Of a stretch of DNA of 64,000 bases, positions 19,568-27,567 are shown piece after piece. Under the pieces are notes generated by a model. It had not been told where the DNA came from and did not search any database. It saw nothing but the letters and a program-made list of their open reading frames with translations. The DNA comes from Candidatus Thiodiazotropha sp. LNASS1 (lineage in GTDB: Bacteria > Pseudomonadota > Gammaproteobacteria > Chromatiales > Chromatiaceae). Numbering within the stretch: position 1 is the stretch's first letter; each line of letters opens with the position of its first letter. Made by a program: the position numbers and the translations under genes. Location of the stretch: assembly GCF_964212655.1 (NCBI RefSeq), contig NZ_OZ156465.1, positions 3,658,001 to 3,722,000 of the forward strand, in the 5' to 3' direction.

Positions 19568-19644
19568 GGCAAGGTAGCTCAGCTGGTTAGAGCACAGCAC
19601 TCATAATGCTGGGGTCGGCAGTTCGAATCTGCCCCTTGCTACCA
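19568..19644 (+). tRNA. tRNA-Met (CAT)
   Basis: A complete cloverleaf of 77 bases including encoded CCA. The acceptor stem is GGCAAGG/CCTTGCT with a G-U first pair, the D stem GCTC/GAGC, the anticodon arm CAGCA-CTCATAA-TGCTG with anticodon CAT, and the T arm GGCAG-TTCGAAT-CTGCC. It resembles the elongator tRNA-Met (metT type) more than initiator tRNA or tRNA-Ile2. Its 3' end is the apparent insertion site of the island that follows. Confidence 0.95.
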
Positions 19645-19647
19645 TAC
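19630..19647 (+). repeat. Left attachment-site repeat (attL) at the tRNA-Met 3' end
   Basis: The 18 bases TGCCCCTTGCTACCATAC cover the tRNA 3' end and recur exactly at 54969-54986. A degenerate longer copy is at 48057-48175. This is the classic footprint of site-specific integration into a tRNA gene that restores the tRNA. Confidence 0.85.
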
Positions 19648-19780
19648 AAACAATAAGTTACATAATGCCCGGCAGTGCCGGGTATGCTGTGTAAGCACTA
19701 TGTAATCACAATTCCTCTGAATCCATACCCATCTTTCAATTGAAAACAGGTTGATCCAATATATCGGTCGGTCATTCGAC

Positions 19781-20053
19781 TTATGCTTTTATGAGTGTCC
19801 AAACCCCTATTGCAACAAATCCGAAACCGGCGATGTAATGGAGATGTTTTTCACTGATATATTGTGATAGCAGGGCACCAGCTAGTACCCCGATTCCAGA
19901 TGCAAGAATCAACGCCAGGGAGGCCCCAATAAATACCGTAAATTTACTTACATCTTTGTCTGCTGCAAAAAGCATGGTAGCCAACTGGGTCTTGTCCCCA
20001 AGTTCTGCAATGAAAACAACGGTGAAAACCGTAGCCAGAATTTTAAAATCCAA
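19781..20053 (-). CDS. TMEM165/GDT1 (UPF0016) family membrane protein
   Basis: A 90-residue protein with the family signature ELGDKTQLAT near the N-terminus and three hydrophobic segments (ATVFTVVFIAEL, FIGASLALILASGIGVLAGALL, HYIAGFGFVAIGVWTL). This is a single-repeat form; full-length members have two copies of the motif and transport Mn2+ or Ca2+ in exchange for protons. A single-repeat protein would have to dimerise. It is the first gene of the island, close to the left junction. Confidence 0.85.
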   Translation of the reverse strand: MDFKILATVFTVVFIAELGDKTQLATMLFAADKDVSKFTVFIGASLALILASGIGVLAGALLSQYISEKHLHYIAGFGFVAIGVWTLIKA

Positions 20054-20125
20054 TTCTTCACTCCATTTTATTATCTGAAGGGGTATGCCTGAGTGAACGG
20101 TACGGTGAGATAGTGTGGAAAATAG

Positions 20126-20899
20126 TCAGAAAATCAGTTGATTATAGACCGACTCAGCGAGAGGACGCAGTTTCTCTTTTTCCATTTCACCGGCAATGGC
20201 GTAGTTGATGGCGTCGTCAACCCAATAGAATATCGATACGTCCTGTTGCTTGGCAAAGTGGAAGGCGCTGCTGCTCTCATCGGAGTGGCAGGCATATAGG
20301 ATGATGCGTTGCCCCTTCTCGTTTTCGTACATCAACAGGGCGCCTGGCCCGTCGTCGGATGAAATCAATCTTCCACCCAACAGTTGCATATCGTGGGTTT
20401 CCAGATGAGGTATGACGATTTGACGTCCCATTCGCTTGCTGAGCCAACTGACCAAGTGGTCACGTTCATCACCTGGGACTTCGACCGGGTGACGTACCTC
20501 GGGAGTATATACTGCATAGGCCATGAATGCCTCGATCACTACATGATCGGGTTCGCTCTCGGCTGTTATCGGTACCAGGGTCTGGTTCATACCAAGATAA
20601 AACCCTGAAAACAGACCGATTGAGAGCAATAATACTGCAGCGGCCATCTGCACCAAGATTCGGCGTATGCTCCAACGAGGTCTTCTCAGTTGGAGCAGGG
20701 TGAGTGGAATCGGCTCATCAAGGATAGGATCATAGATCTGTTTGAGCAGTCTGTTTATCTGTTGATACTCATCCACCTGTCGACGCGCTTCGGGGTTGTC
20801 AGCTAAATAGGTCTCAACATCGCGTCTGGCTTCGTTATCAAGCTGCCCATCCACGTAGGCATGCAGCTGCTGCTGTTCTGGTGTAAGGGTCTGTTTCAT
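20126..20899 (-). CDS. Transmembrane anti-sigma factor-like protein
   Basis: 257 residues: an N-terminal cytoplasmic anti-sigma-type helix pair (QLHAYVDGQLDNEARRDVETYLADNPEAR), one TM segment (MAAAVLLLSIGLFSGFYLG) at about residues 85-105, and a periplasmic domain. The zinc HxxxCxxC motif is absent, so it belongs to the non-zinc class. Its start overlaps the sigma-factor stop by 4 bases (ATGA), so it is presumed to hold the ECF sigma factor inactive until a periplasmic signal arrives. Confidence 0.8.
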   Translation of the reverse strand: MKQTLTPEQQQLHAYVDGQLDNEARRDVETYLADNPEARRQVDEYQQINRLLKQIYDPILDEPIPLTLLQLRRPRWSIRRILVQMAAAVLLLSIGLFSGFYLGMNQTLVPITAESEPDHVVIEAFMAYAVYTPEVRHPVEVPGDERDHLVSWLSKRMGRQIVIPHLETHDMQLLGGRLISSDDGPGALLMYENEKGQRIILYACHSDESSSAFHFAKQQDVSIFYWVDDAINYAIAGEMEKEKLRPLAESVYNQLIF

Positions 20900-21411
20900 T
20901 TGATACGCCTCAGTTTTGTCGGCTCTTCGCCTTTCAAAATCTGGCGCAGGGCTTCGCGAGCCCGGTGTAACCGGGACATCACCGTACCGGTTGCGATATT
21001 CAAAACCTGCGCGACCTCTTCGTAACGCATGCCTTCGACGCAGACCAGCATAAGGATCTCCCGCTGCTCGTCGCTGAGTCGATGCAATGCGTGTTCAAGG
21101 TCACGCATCTGTATCATGCCTTCCTGACCTGACTGTCGCTGATCTGCGGTCTCCGACTGGTCAAGGGATTCCCAGGTGCTGCTGTGGCGCCTGCCACGCA
21201 GGCCGCTGACGTGAAGGTTATGCATGATGGTGAAGAGCCAGGCGCGCAGATTGGTGTCGCTCTGCCACTGAGACATCCGGCTCAATGCGCGGTCGAGACA
21301 ATCCTGCACAAGGTCTTCGCTCTGATGCTGGTCCCTGGTCAGGGAACGCGCATAGCGCCTCAGGTGCGGGATATTCTCGATCAGCAATTTGGAAAAATTA
21401 TCCACCATCAA
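20896..21411 (-). CDS. ECF-type RNA polymerase sigma factor
   Basis: A 171-residue extracytoplasmic-function sigma factor. Region 2 includes RRYARSLTRDQHQSEDLVQD and WLFTIMHNLHV, and region 4 includes LSDEQREILMLVCVEGMRYEEVAQVL with MSRLHRAREALR as the DNA-binding helix. The downstream gene is its likely anti-sigma factor, joined by an ATGA overlap. Targets are unknown; the small secreted protein and DUF5666 lipoprotein genes upstream on the same strand are candidates. Confidence 0.9.
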   Translation of the reverse strand: MMVDNFSKLLIENIPHLRRYARSLTRDQHQSEDLVQDCLDRALSRMSQWQSDTNLRAWLFTIMHNLHVSGLRGRRHSSTWESLDQSETADQRQSGQEGMIQMRDLEHALHRLSDEQREILMLVCVEGMRYEEVAQVLNIATGTVMSRLHRAREALRQILKGEEPTKLRRIK

Positions 21412-21440
21412 TCAAGTATAACTGGCTCTTTGGGCAGTCG

Positions 21441-21689
21441 TCACTGAATCCGAAGTATTTTCATCGCTTGGCCCAGAACCTGGACAGACCGGTCGTGCCG
21501 GCCGGCTCGGTGATAGGCTTCACCCTCTGCCCTCAGCTTTTGTACTTCGGCCAACTGTTCCGGATTTAGGTTTGGATTGGAGGTCATTGCCACATCTATC
21601 TTTTTCATGTCCATAGGGCAGTGGAAGGCAAATGTGGGTAGCGGCACCGCAAGAAGGGATCCCAGCACGAAGCCTATTGATTTATACAT
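21441..21689 (-). CDS. Small exported protein
   Basis: About 82 residues with a signal peptide (MYKSIGFVLGSLLAVPLPTFA) followed by FHCPMDMKKIDVAM and a short helical region (LAEVQKLRAEGEAYHRAGRHDRSVQVLGQAMKI, in two helices) that looks like one TPR-like hairpin. I know no function. The start at ATG 21689 follows GGAG. It lies 29 bases upstream of the ECF sigma gene and may share its transcript. Confidence 0.65.
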   Translation of the reverse strand: MYKSIGFVLGSLLAVPLPTFAFHCPMDMKKIDVAMTSNPNLNPEQLAEVQKLRAEGEAYHRAGRHDRSVQVLGQAMKILRIQ

Positions 21690-21826
21690 AGTTTTGCTCC
21701 ACTCATTCACGCAATATGACCCAAGGTCCAGACTCGCTATCGCTTCTTAACTCGTGGGTATTTCAGATAGCGGGGTTTCTATGGTATTAACGGTGAAGCC
21801 TGAGTAATATTCCCAAAAGCGTCGGT

Positions 21827-21845
21827 GGGCGGCAAACTGCCGCCC
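21827..21845 (-). terminator. Hairpin after the DUF5666 lipoprotein gene
   Basis: A 7-bp GC stem (GGGCGGC/GCCGCCC) lies just beyond the stop at 21856. On the minus strand only a weak T-stretch follows about 8 bases later, so termination is likely but not certain. Confidence 0.5.
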
Positions 21846-21855
21846 GCATCATCCC

Positions 21856-23295
21856 TCAATCCTCGAATTCCACCTCATCGGCGGTGCCGTCTCCCGGCTC
21901 CTCGTCCTTGATCTTGACCAGCGAACCCACAGTCAGGCCGTTGTAAAAGGTGTCGGCACTGATCGTTGAATCATTGATGTCTTCAAACTGGGTGGTTGCC
22001 GAAGTGAAGAGCGTTACTCCTAGAATGGTTACGGAACTATTGGTGACGAAATCCTCAACAGGACCCTGCAAAACCAGATCATCGGTATTATCACGTCGCA
22101 GCTCTGTCAGAATCACTCGATTGCTGCTATCCAGCAAACCACGCACCTCAAGAAAATCACCGCTGCCCAGGTCGCTGACAGAGAGTGATTCGACGGCCTT
22201 GGTCTTGTCTTCCATGCGTGTGCGGTTATCGACGAAGACGGTAACGCTGCCGTTGCTTAGATTCAAGGTAATCGAATTATCGAGATTGGATAAACTACTG
22301 ACATGGGCATCGATCTCAATGTCGTTGCCACCTCCACGAGCACCAATTTTCAAGGCCTGCAGGGTGGCGTTGACGATTGGTCCCTCCGCTTCAACCTTGA
22401 TGCCATTGCCCAAGGTCAGGCCGGACGGTATGAAGAGGGCTGAGGAAGCATCAACGGCTATCCCCGAGATCATGAAATTACTATCGTCTATGTAACCGGT
22501 GATAATACCCTCAAGGCTCACTTTGCTAATGCTGTCATCTAAGCCGTCGTCTTCATGGCCTATGCGTGTGGCCTGGATCTCGCCGTTCTCATCGAGTGAA
22601 CCTTTTACCTCAACGAGGTCCCCATCAGAGATTGCGCCAGTCAAACGACTGAGATCGGTGCGAATACCGCTGGGATCGTAATTGACAGTTACGCCGTTGA
22701 TTAGGAAGCTCTCGCTTGTGTTATTGCTGACAGTACCCTTCAGTTCGACTTCGCTCACGCCCGGAGTGAAGCTCTCTTTACGCTCGATAAAGGTGGCATT
22801 GAGTACCAGGGAGCCGTCATAAAATCCACTCACCTCTAAAAGATCACCTTCGACAAGTGTATCGAATGTTGTGTCATGGAAGCTGGTACCAACCCTGTCC
22901 GCAATCACAGTGACACCCAATACAGTGAAGGTTTTGATCAGACCGTCTGCATCCGTGACCAGGTTGGCAACCGGACCCTGCAGTTCGTTATCGAAAACGA
23001 TGCTACTGGCATTGCCTGTGTTGTCGTCATTTAAAGTAGCGGTTACCGTGACCACCATTCCCAGCTTTAGATCGCTCTCTGTGCCTGGATTATCGTCGAC
23101 GGTAAAACGTGCTGAGTTGGTGTGGTAACGTACGCCATTGACGTAGATGCTGCCGAATCCGGTGATGACACCTCTTGCCGTAATAATGGTGCCGTCTTCA
23201 CTTGCGCTTCCACCGCCTCCACCTCCACAGGCGGAGAGAATGAGACAGACAGCCAGCATTGTGCAGAAAATCTTTGAAGATCGACTTAATCTCAT
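21856..23295 (-). CDS. DUF5666-repeat lipoprotein
   Basis: 479 residues from ATG 23295, preceded by GAGGAG. The lipobox LILSAC is followed by a Gly run and then at least five beta-rich repeats of about 70-90 residues of the DUF5666 type. Each has a pattern like GVITGFGSIYVNGV, D..LG..V.V.A and A..I...; the repeats near residues 45, 120, 190 and 265 are clearest. These OB-like repeats have no defined activity. Envelope location is inferred from the lipobox. It is upstream of the sigma/anti-sigma genes on the same strand, so a role in that envelope signalling is possible but unproven. Confidence 0.8.
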   Translation of the reverse strand: MRLSRSSKIFCTMLAVCLILSACGGGGGGSASEDGTIITARGVITGFGSIYVNGVRYHTNSARFTVDDNPGTESDLKLGMVVTVTATLNDDNTGNASSIVFDNELQGPVANLVTDADGLIKTFTVLGVTVIADRVGTSFHDTTFDTLVEGDLLEVSGFYDGSLVLNATFIERKESFTPGVSEVELKGTVSNNTSESFLINGVTVNYDPSGIRTDLSRLTGAISDGDLVEVKGSLDENGEIQATRIGHEDDGLDDSISKVSLEGIITGYIDDSNFMISGIAVDASSALFIPSGLTLGNGIKVEAEGPIVNATLQALKIGARGGGNDIEIDAHVSSLSNLDNSITLNLSNGSVTVFVDNRTRMEDKTKAVESLSVSDLGSGDFLEVRGLLDSSNRVILTELRRDNTDDLVLQGPVEDFVTNSSVTILGVTLFTSATTQFEDINDSTISADTFYNGLTVGSLVKIKDEEPGDGTADEVEFED

Positions 23296-23390
23296 GGTGG
23301 TAACTCCTCGTTTGAAAATAGTTGTTAACTTGCCGGGCCATTCACCCATCAAATGGATCTTGTTGATCCATAATCAGATAAACGCAAAAT

Positions 23391-23408
23391 ATGGGAAATT
23401 ATTCCCAT
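23391..23408. promoter_or_regulatory. Palindrome upstream of the DUF5666 gene
   Basis: ATGGGAA ATTA TTCCCAT has perfect 7-bp arms and lies about 96 bases upstream of the lipoprotein start. A second palindrome, TGGATC TTGTT GATCCA, is at 23354-23370. Both could be operator sites; no binding protein can be named. Confidence 0.4.
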
Positions 23409-23517
23409 TATGTTCCTGGGCCAGTTAAATCTATCTATGCTTATGAATTTATTGCGGATTAATAGGAAACGACTCGGCGCTAGTGAACATTCTTCATACT
23501 GTTTGGGCGGATTTTAG

Positions 23518-23945
23518 TCACCTTGAACAGCCCGATGCACACTTGCCTTTGGCAGAAAAACTCATAGTTTTTCCGCTCAGCGGTAGATCAACCGGCACAT
23601 TCACTGCATCGATAAAACTTACCGTCCTGGTATTGGGGAGGGGTTTACCCTTATGGGTTGCTGCTTCATTCGCATGGGAGGCAATGACCGATGTCGGTCG
23701 AATAACCTGATTGATGACATGGGCTGCTTCATGTGGTCCGGTGGTAAAGGTACCCCGACATGGTCGCTGTGTATGTGGCTATTCAGCACAACGTCGACCT
23801 TGCCCAGGCGGTGATTATCCGCGCCTGCCACCGTACGCCCGGCATCGTAGAGTAAGCGTGAGCCATCCGGATCTTAAAACAGTATGGCGCGGTCGAATCT
23901 GCAGAACTCGCCATCATGGCTCCCCATCGGTGTCACCTTATGACC
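23518..23945 (-). pseudogene. Decayed metallo-beta-lactamase-fold hydrolase
   Basis: Reading leftward from about 23945, one frame gives VTPMGSHDGEFCRFDRAILF, then a stop, then DPDGSRLLYDAGRTVAGADN and VDVVLNSHIHSDHVG, the HxHxDH metal motif of the MBL fold. Another frame then gives GPHEAAHVINQVIRP, SVIASHANEAATHKG and VPVDLPLSGKTMSF, ending in a stop at 23518. These match the N- and C-terminal ends of one MBL family, with the middle (roughly half) deleted and at least one stop and one frame change. It is a remnant, not a functional gene. Confidence 0.75.
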
Positions 23946-24025
23946 GCAACCAGAATTTTTTTCAAACCGGATATGAAACGATTTTCATCGCTTGCAGTAC
24001 ACTGAGATGGAGAAAATGGTCCGTT

Positions 24026-25165
24026 TCATTCGTTGGTATTAGCGAGGCCTGTGAAACCTTCACCTTCGGCTAGCCCGGCCGGTCTGAATATCTCGACCTT
24101 ACGAAAGAACTGATCAACAATATAGACACGACCGTCTTCGTCAACATCGATACCGGCAGGCAGCATATACTTTGCCGGTCCGGCGGTTTCTGATCGCTCG
24201 CCTAGATACAGCAGTAATTCACCTTCAGGTGTGAATATCTGGAAATTACCAAATGCGGCATCAACGACATAGATGTTTCCTTCACTATCCGTTGCGATGC
24301 CCTTGGGGCGTGTAAATTGTCCTAAATGACGTCCCGCTGAGCCCCATGAGCTGATAGTCATACCTTGCTGGTTAAGGATTTGAATGCGAAAGTTTCCACC
24401 GTCGGTCACATAAAGATGGTCATTGGGACCGATTGCCACATCCCTGGGCAGATTGAATTCTCCATCTGCCTTACCGCGGGAGCCAATTGTGCGAAGGTGT
24501 GAACGGGTACGCGTATCATAAACCGCAATACTGTGTCGTGTTGACTTAACACCACCGACATCGACTACGAATAGTGTACTGCCATCCTCGCTCACTTCCA
24601 CTCCACTGGGACGATCCATCTCTTTGGAAAGGTCTATACCATAACGCCATTTACCGTTGCGGTCGTAGAGCATTAATTTCTTTAATTGTATATCACATAC
24701 ATAGAGGTTCCCTTTGTTATCTGTCGCCACACCCAGGGGTTTGTACAGATCGCTGGCATCGCCACTGTCTCCAATGATGATAGCCTCACCCGATACAAAA
24801 TCTAGAGCAAATACAACACGATGAACTGTATCACTGATAAATACACGTCCCTGGTGGACAGCGATATCAAAAGGCTTGGCGAAAGAATAACCATCTCTTT
24901 GGTTAGCTCCAGTGAGAAGGTTCTTCAAGCGTGAAATTTTGTCGGCAACATTTACTGCGCCTGTGCCAAATATAGTCTTCTCATAAAAAAAGCGCGGCTG
25001 ATCGGGTGGGGCGGGGAATGCAATCGGCTTTATTTTTATCACCTCGGGGCTACCAGCGCAGCTACTGATGAGTAACATAATTACCAATGCTAGGATTGCT
25101 TTCAGGCCTGTACTTATTAGATGATGGAATATATCCGTACAGCTTAGATTTAGTTTGTATCTCAT
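24026..25165 (-). CDS. NHL-repeat beta-propeller lipoprotein
   Basis: About 379 residues. A hydrophobic signal ends in lipobox MLLISSC, followed by six NHL blades, for example PFDIAVHQGRVFISD, KPLGVATDNKGNLYVCD, LPRDVAIGPNDHLYVTDGG, RPKGIATDSEGNIYVVDA and LPAGIDVDEDGRVYIVD. NHL propellers are recurrent partners in porin-cytochrome gene clusters. A second NHL lipoprotein lies at 35361 in the same island. The start is taken at ATG 25165; the frame extends upstream into the divergent cytochrome gene. Translation starts of the two genes are about 25 bases apart, so each promoter must lie inside the other gene. Confidence 0.85.
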   Translation of the reverse strand: MRYKLNLSCTDIFHHLISTGLKAILALVIMLLISSCAGSPEVIKIKPIAFPAPPDQPRFFYEKTIFGTGAVNVADKISRLKNLLTGANQRDGYSFAKPFDIAVHQGRVFISDTVHRVVFALDFVSGEAIIIGDSGDASDLYKPLGVATDNKGNLYVCDIQLKKLMLYDRNGKWRYGIDLSKEMDRPSGVEVSEDGSTLFVVDVGGVKSTRHSIAVYDTRTRSHLRTIGSRGKADGEFNLPRDVAIGPNDHLYVTDGGNFRIQILNQQGMTISSWGSAGRHLGQFTRPKGIATDSEGNIYVVDAAFGNFQIFTPEGELLLYLGERSETAGPAKYMLPAGIDVDEDGRVYIVDQFFRKVEIFRPAGLAEGEGFTGLANTNE

Positions 25166-25189
25166 CAATTTCACCGAATCATTTATGTG

Positions 25190-26224
25190 ATGAAGCCAAT
25201 TCGACGATTGCATCCAGACTTAATTGTGCTTTGCCTATTCCAGCTGGCTACTCTATGCAGTCTGCAAGTTGGTGCATCTGACGCGCCGTTGCCATCTACC
25301 ACTGCCGATATTGAAAGGCAACTGGAGAAGGGTCGTAAAATCTACAATTTCTACTGCTACTTTTGCCACGGTTATTCAGGGGATGCTAAGACCCTTGCGG
25401 CCAGGTTTCTCACTCCACCTCCAAGAAATTTTATCGCTACAGATCCAGAGAGATTAAACAAGCAACGTATTCTCGATGCAATCAGCAACGGTCGTCCCGC
25501 CACCGCCATGAAACCATTTCGAGATGTTCTCGCTGATGATGACATTGAGGCAGTCACTCTATATGTGCACACGGCATTCGTTGTCGGCAAACAACCAAAT
25601 ACCCAATACCATACAGTTGAAAATGGCTGGTACGAACATGACCGTTTCCGCGATAGTTTTCCCTTTGCAACAGGTGAGATTCCACTGGATGCTCCCGACG
25701 ACTCGCTGACTGATAAGCAGAAAATGGGCCTGCAGGTTTACCTTGAAAGTTGTATTAGTTGTCATGACAGATCCCATGTGAAAGATCCGACCGTAAATTG
25801 GGAGCCGGTTGCCACCTCCTACCCAAGGCTTGGGTTTAAGACAGGTGACAGTCTTCTCCCTCCAGATGAAAAATCCGGCGCCAGCCCTTTCGCGAAACAC
25901 GATATTGCGCCCTCCATTTCCGATCTTTCATCCGTAGAACAACTTGGCGAATCTCTGTTCCAACAGAATTGCGCCTTTTGCCATGCAGCCGATGGAACGG
26001 GTAAAAATTGGATCGGGACTTTTCTGCAACCCCATCCCCGGGATTTGACCGATCCAAAAGTCATGGCCACTATGAGCAGTGAACATCTGACAAAGGTCAT
26101 TCGCGACGGTCTCGCAAACACATCGATGCCGGCCTGGAAGTCTGTACTTAACGATGAACAGATCGATGCGGTCGTTCGCTATATTCATCGCGCTTTTCAC
26201 CCCTTGCCAGGATTCTTGGATTGA
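25190..26224 (+). CDS. Triheme c-type cytochrome with class I-like domains
   Basis: About 344 residues with a signal peptide (LIVLCLFQLATLCSLQVGASD). Three CxxCH haem sites are present: CYFCHGYSGDAKT with downstream PPPRNF, CISCHDRSH in the middle, and CAFCHAADGTGKNW with PHPRDL. The outer two belong to class I-like mono-haem domains with a distal Met ligand candidate in ATAMKPF and TSMPAW. Likely a periplasmic electron carrier. ATG 25190 follows GTG 25187; either may start. Its 3' end overlaps the convergent cytochrome gene by 28 bases. Confidence 0.87.
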   Translation: MKPIRRLHPDLIVLCLFQLATLCSLQVGASDAPLPSTTADIERQLEKGRKIYNFYCYFCHGYSGDAKTLAARFLTPPPRNFIATDPERLNKQRILDAISNGRPATAMKPFRDVLADDDIEAVTLYVHTAFVVGKQPNTQYHTVENGWYEHDRFRDSFPFATGEIPLDAPDDSLTDKQKMGLQVYLESCISCHDRSHVKDPTVNWEPVATSYPRLGFKTGDSLLPPDEKSGASPFAKHDIAPSISDLSSVEQLGESLFQQNCAFCHAADGTGKNWIGTFLQPHPRDLTDPKVMATMSSEHLTKVIRDGLANTSMPAWKSVLNDEQIDAVVRYIHRAFHPLPGFLD

Positions 26225-27225
26225 GTTCCACTCTGTTTCGGACGGATAAACACTTGGTAGACATATTCCACGATATCGGCAATCTGTTGTGTAGATAAAA
26301 CCTTATCCCACGCCGGCATATCCGTTCCACGACTGCCCTCGGCTATGGCAGAAAAGAGTTTAGGCCTGTTCAGCGTGTGGCGCGACGCGGTATGTTGGAA
26401 ATTGCGTGGTTTGGGCAGGATGAAATATGCACGTGGTCCCTTGCCATCCCCCTTGACGCCATGACAATCGACGCAATTCTTCAGGTAATAGCGCTGACCC
26501 CTCGAGGCGTCACCGGTGAGGTCTCGGCGGAGTTGCGCGCCCATATCTTCCTCATTCACCAGGTTATAATCTTCTATGACTTCATGTTTTTTATCGTGCT
26601 CGGACATGAAGGCCTGTCTGACAAAATCGACCACGCTTGAAATATCATCGTCGTCTAATTGAGATGAAAAGCCTGGCATTGCAGTATCCGCCTTCCCGTA
26701 ACGCACTACCTTGAACATATGTTTGCGGGAGAGTTGATCGGCACTCCCGGGAAGTGTGAAATTTCTCGGCGGTGGTTTCAGATTCGTCAATGTCCAACGC
26801 GCCCCTTGTCCATCGTCACCGTGACAAACGGAACAGTTTTCCGCATAAAGACGACGACCTGTTTTACCGTCCTCAACTGTTGATGGCCGTATCATGGTGA
26901 TTCTTATGTAATCCGCAATGGCTGCAATCTGTTCGTTGCTCAATTGGTTTTTCCAGCCGGCCATAGCCGTACCGGGTCGACCTTCGGATATCGAGAGGAT
27001 CATACGATCACGGGTTAATTCGACCGATGATTGTGGTGAGGTAAAATCACGAGGAGGGGGAATCATACTGCCTCTCGCACGACTTTTACCGTCACCGCCG
27101 TCACCATGACAAACGGAACAGTATTGTGAATAGAGTCCGCCGGCATCATTCATATTGCCCATGGCAACAGGATGGACCGATAGCATCGGCAGAATAAGCG
27201 CCACACGAAATAGATGTCTCATCAT
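26197..27225 (-). CDS. Triheme class I cytochrome c (three domains)
   Basis: 342 residues with a signal peptide, then three consecutive class I cytochrome c domains: CSVCHGDGGDGKS, CSVCHGDDGQGA and CVDCHGVKGDGKG. Each is followed by a PxPRxF motif and a likely distal Met (TAMAGW, TAMPGF, TDMPAW). Its internal architecture is a triplicated version of the domain seen twice in the convergent gene at 25190. Probably a periplasmic electron shuttle for the island's conduit. A sigma-54 promoter match lies about 53 bases upstream, divergent from the promoter of the main operon. Confidence 0.9.
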   Translation of the reverse strand: MMRHLFRVALILPMLSVHPVAMGNMNDAGGLYSQYCSVCHGDGGDGKSRARGSMIPPPRDFTSPQSSVELTRDRMILSISEGRPGTAMAGWKNQLSNEQIAAIADYIRITMIRPSTVEDGKTGRRLYAENCSVCHGDDGQGARWTLTNLKPPPRNFTLPGSADQLSRKHMFKVVRYGKADTAMPGFSSQLDDDDISSVVDFVRQAFMSEHDKKHEVIEDYNLVNEEDMGAQLRRDLTGDASRGQRYYLKNCVDCHGVKGDGKGPRAYFILPKPRNFQHTASRHTLNRPKLFSAIAEGSRGTDMPAWDKVLSTQQIADIVEYVYQVFIRPKQSGTQSKNPGKG

Positions 27226-27277
27226 AGTATGAACGATCGAAAGAGAAATTTATTCACTATGTATCTAAACAGATTTA

Positions 27278-27293
27278 GCAAAAACCGAACCAG
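27278..27293 (-). promoter_or_regulatory. Sigma-54 promoter of the triheme cytochrome gene
   Basis: On the minus strand TGGTTCGGTTTTTGCT matches the -24/-12 consensus TGGCACRNNNNTTGCW at 14 of 16 positions, with GG and GC correctly spaced. The expected transcript start is about 40 bases upstream of the ATG at 27225. Confidence 0.65.
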
Positions 27294-27389
27294 GCGCCGA
27301 TTTATGCAGTTGCGGTTTCCAATTTATACAAAACTGAAAAAATCTACGTTTCTCGATTAAGTTTGTTCGACCTTTGCGCTGAATAACTA

Positions 27390-27419
27390 TCAATTCTGGG
27401 AATCTATTCCGGGAATTGA
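27390..27419. promoter_or_regulatory. 30-bp palindrome, candidate enhancer site for the sigma-54 activator
   Basis: Arms TCAATTCTGGGAAT and ATTCCGGGAATTGA form a near-perfect dyad (13 of 15 paired positions). It sits about 97 bases from the minus-strand sigma-54 promoter and 78 bases from the plus-strand one, a typical place for a shared NtrC-type enhancer. Confidence 0.6.
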
Positions 27420-27496
27420 GAAATAACAGGCGCAATCTACCCACTTGATATGAGCATATCCCACGTTACTTCTATGAATACCGCCAATTCTATTCT

Positions 27497-27512
27497 TGGC
27501 GCAGTTATTGCA
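27497..27512 (+). promoter_or_regulatory. Sigma-54 promoter of the main cytochrome operon
   Basis: TGGCGCAGTTATTGCA matches TGGCACRNNNNTTGCW at 15 of 16 positions, including the invariant GG and GC. It lies 56 bases upstream of the tetrahaem cytochrome ATG. The operon encodes its own sigma-54-dependent regulator at 43462. Confidence 0.8.
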
Positions 27513-27567
27513 GCCTCCCGAAAAGTTACGTGTTAATTCTGTGGATATCAGATTATGGGGAGGAATG

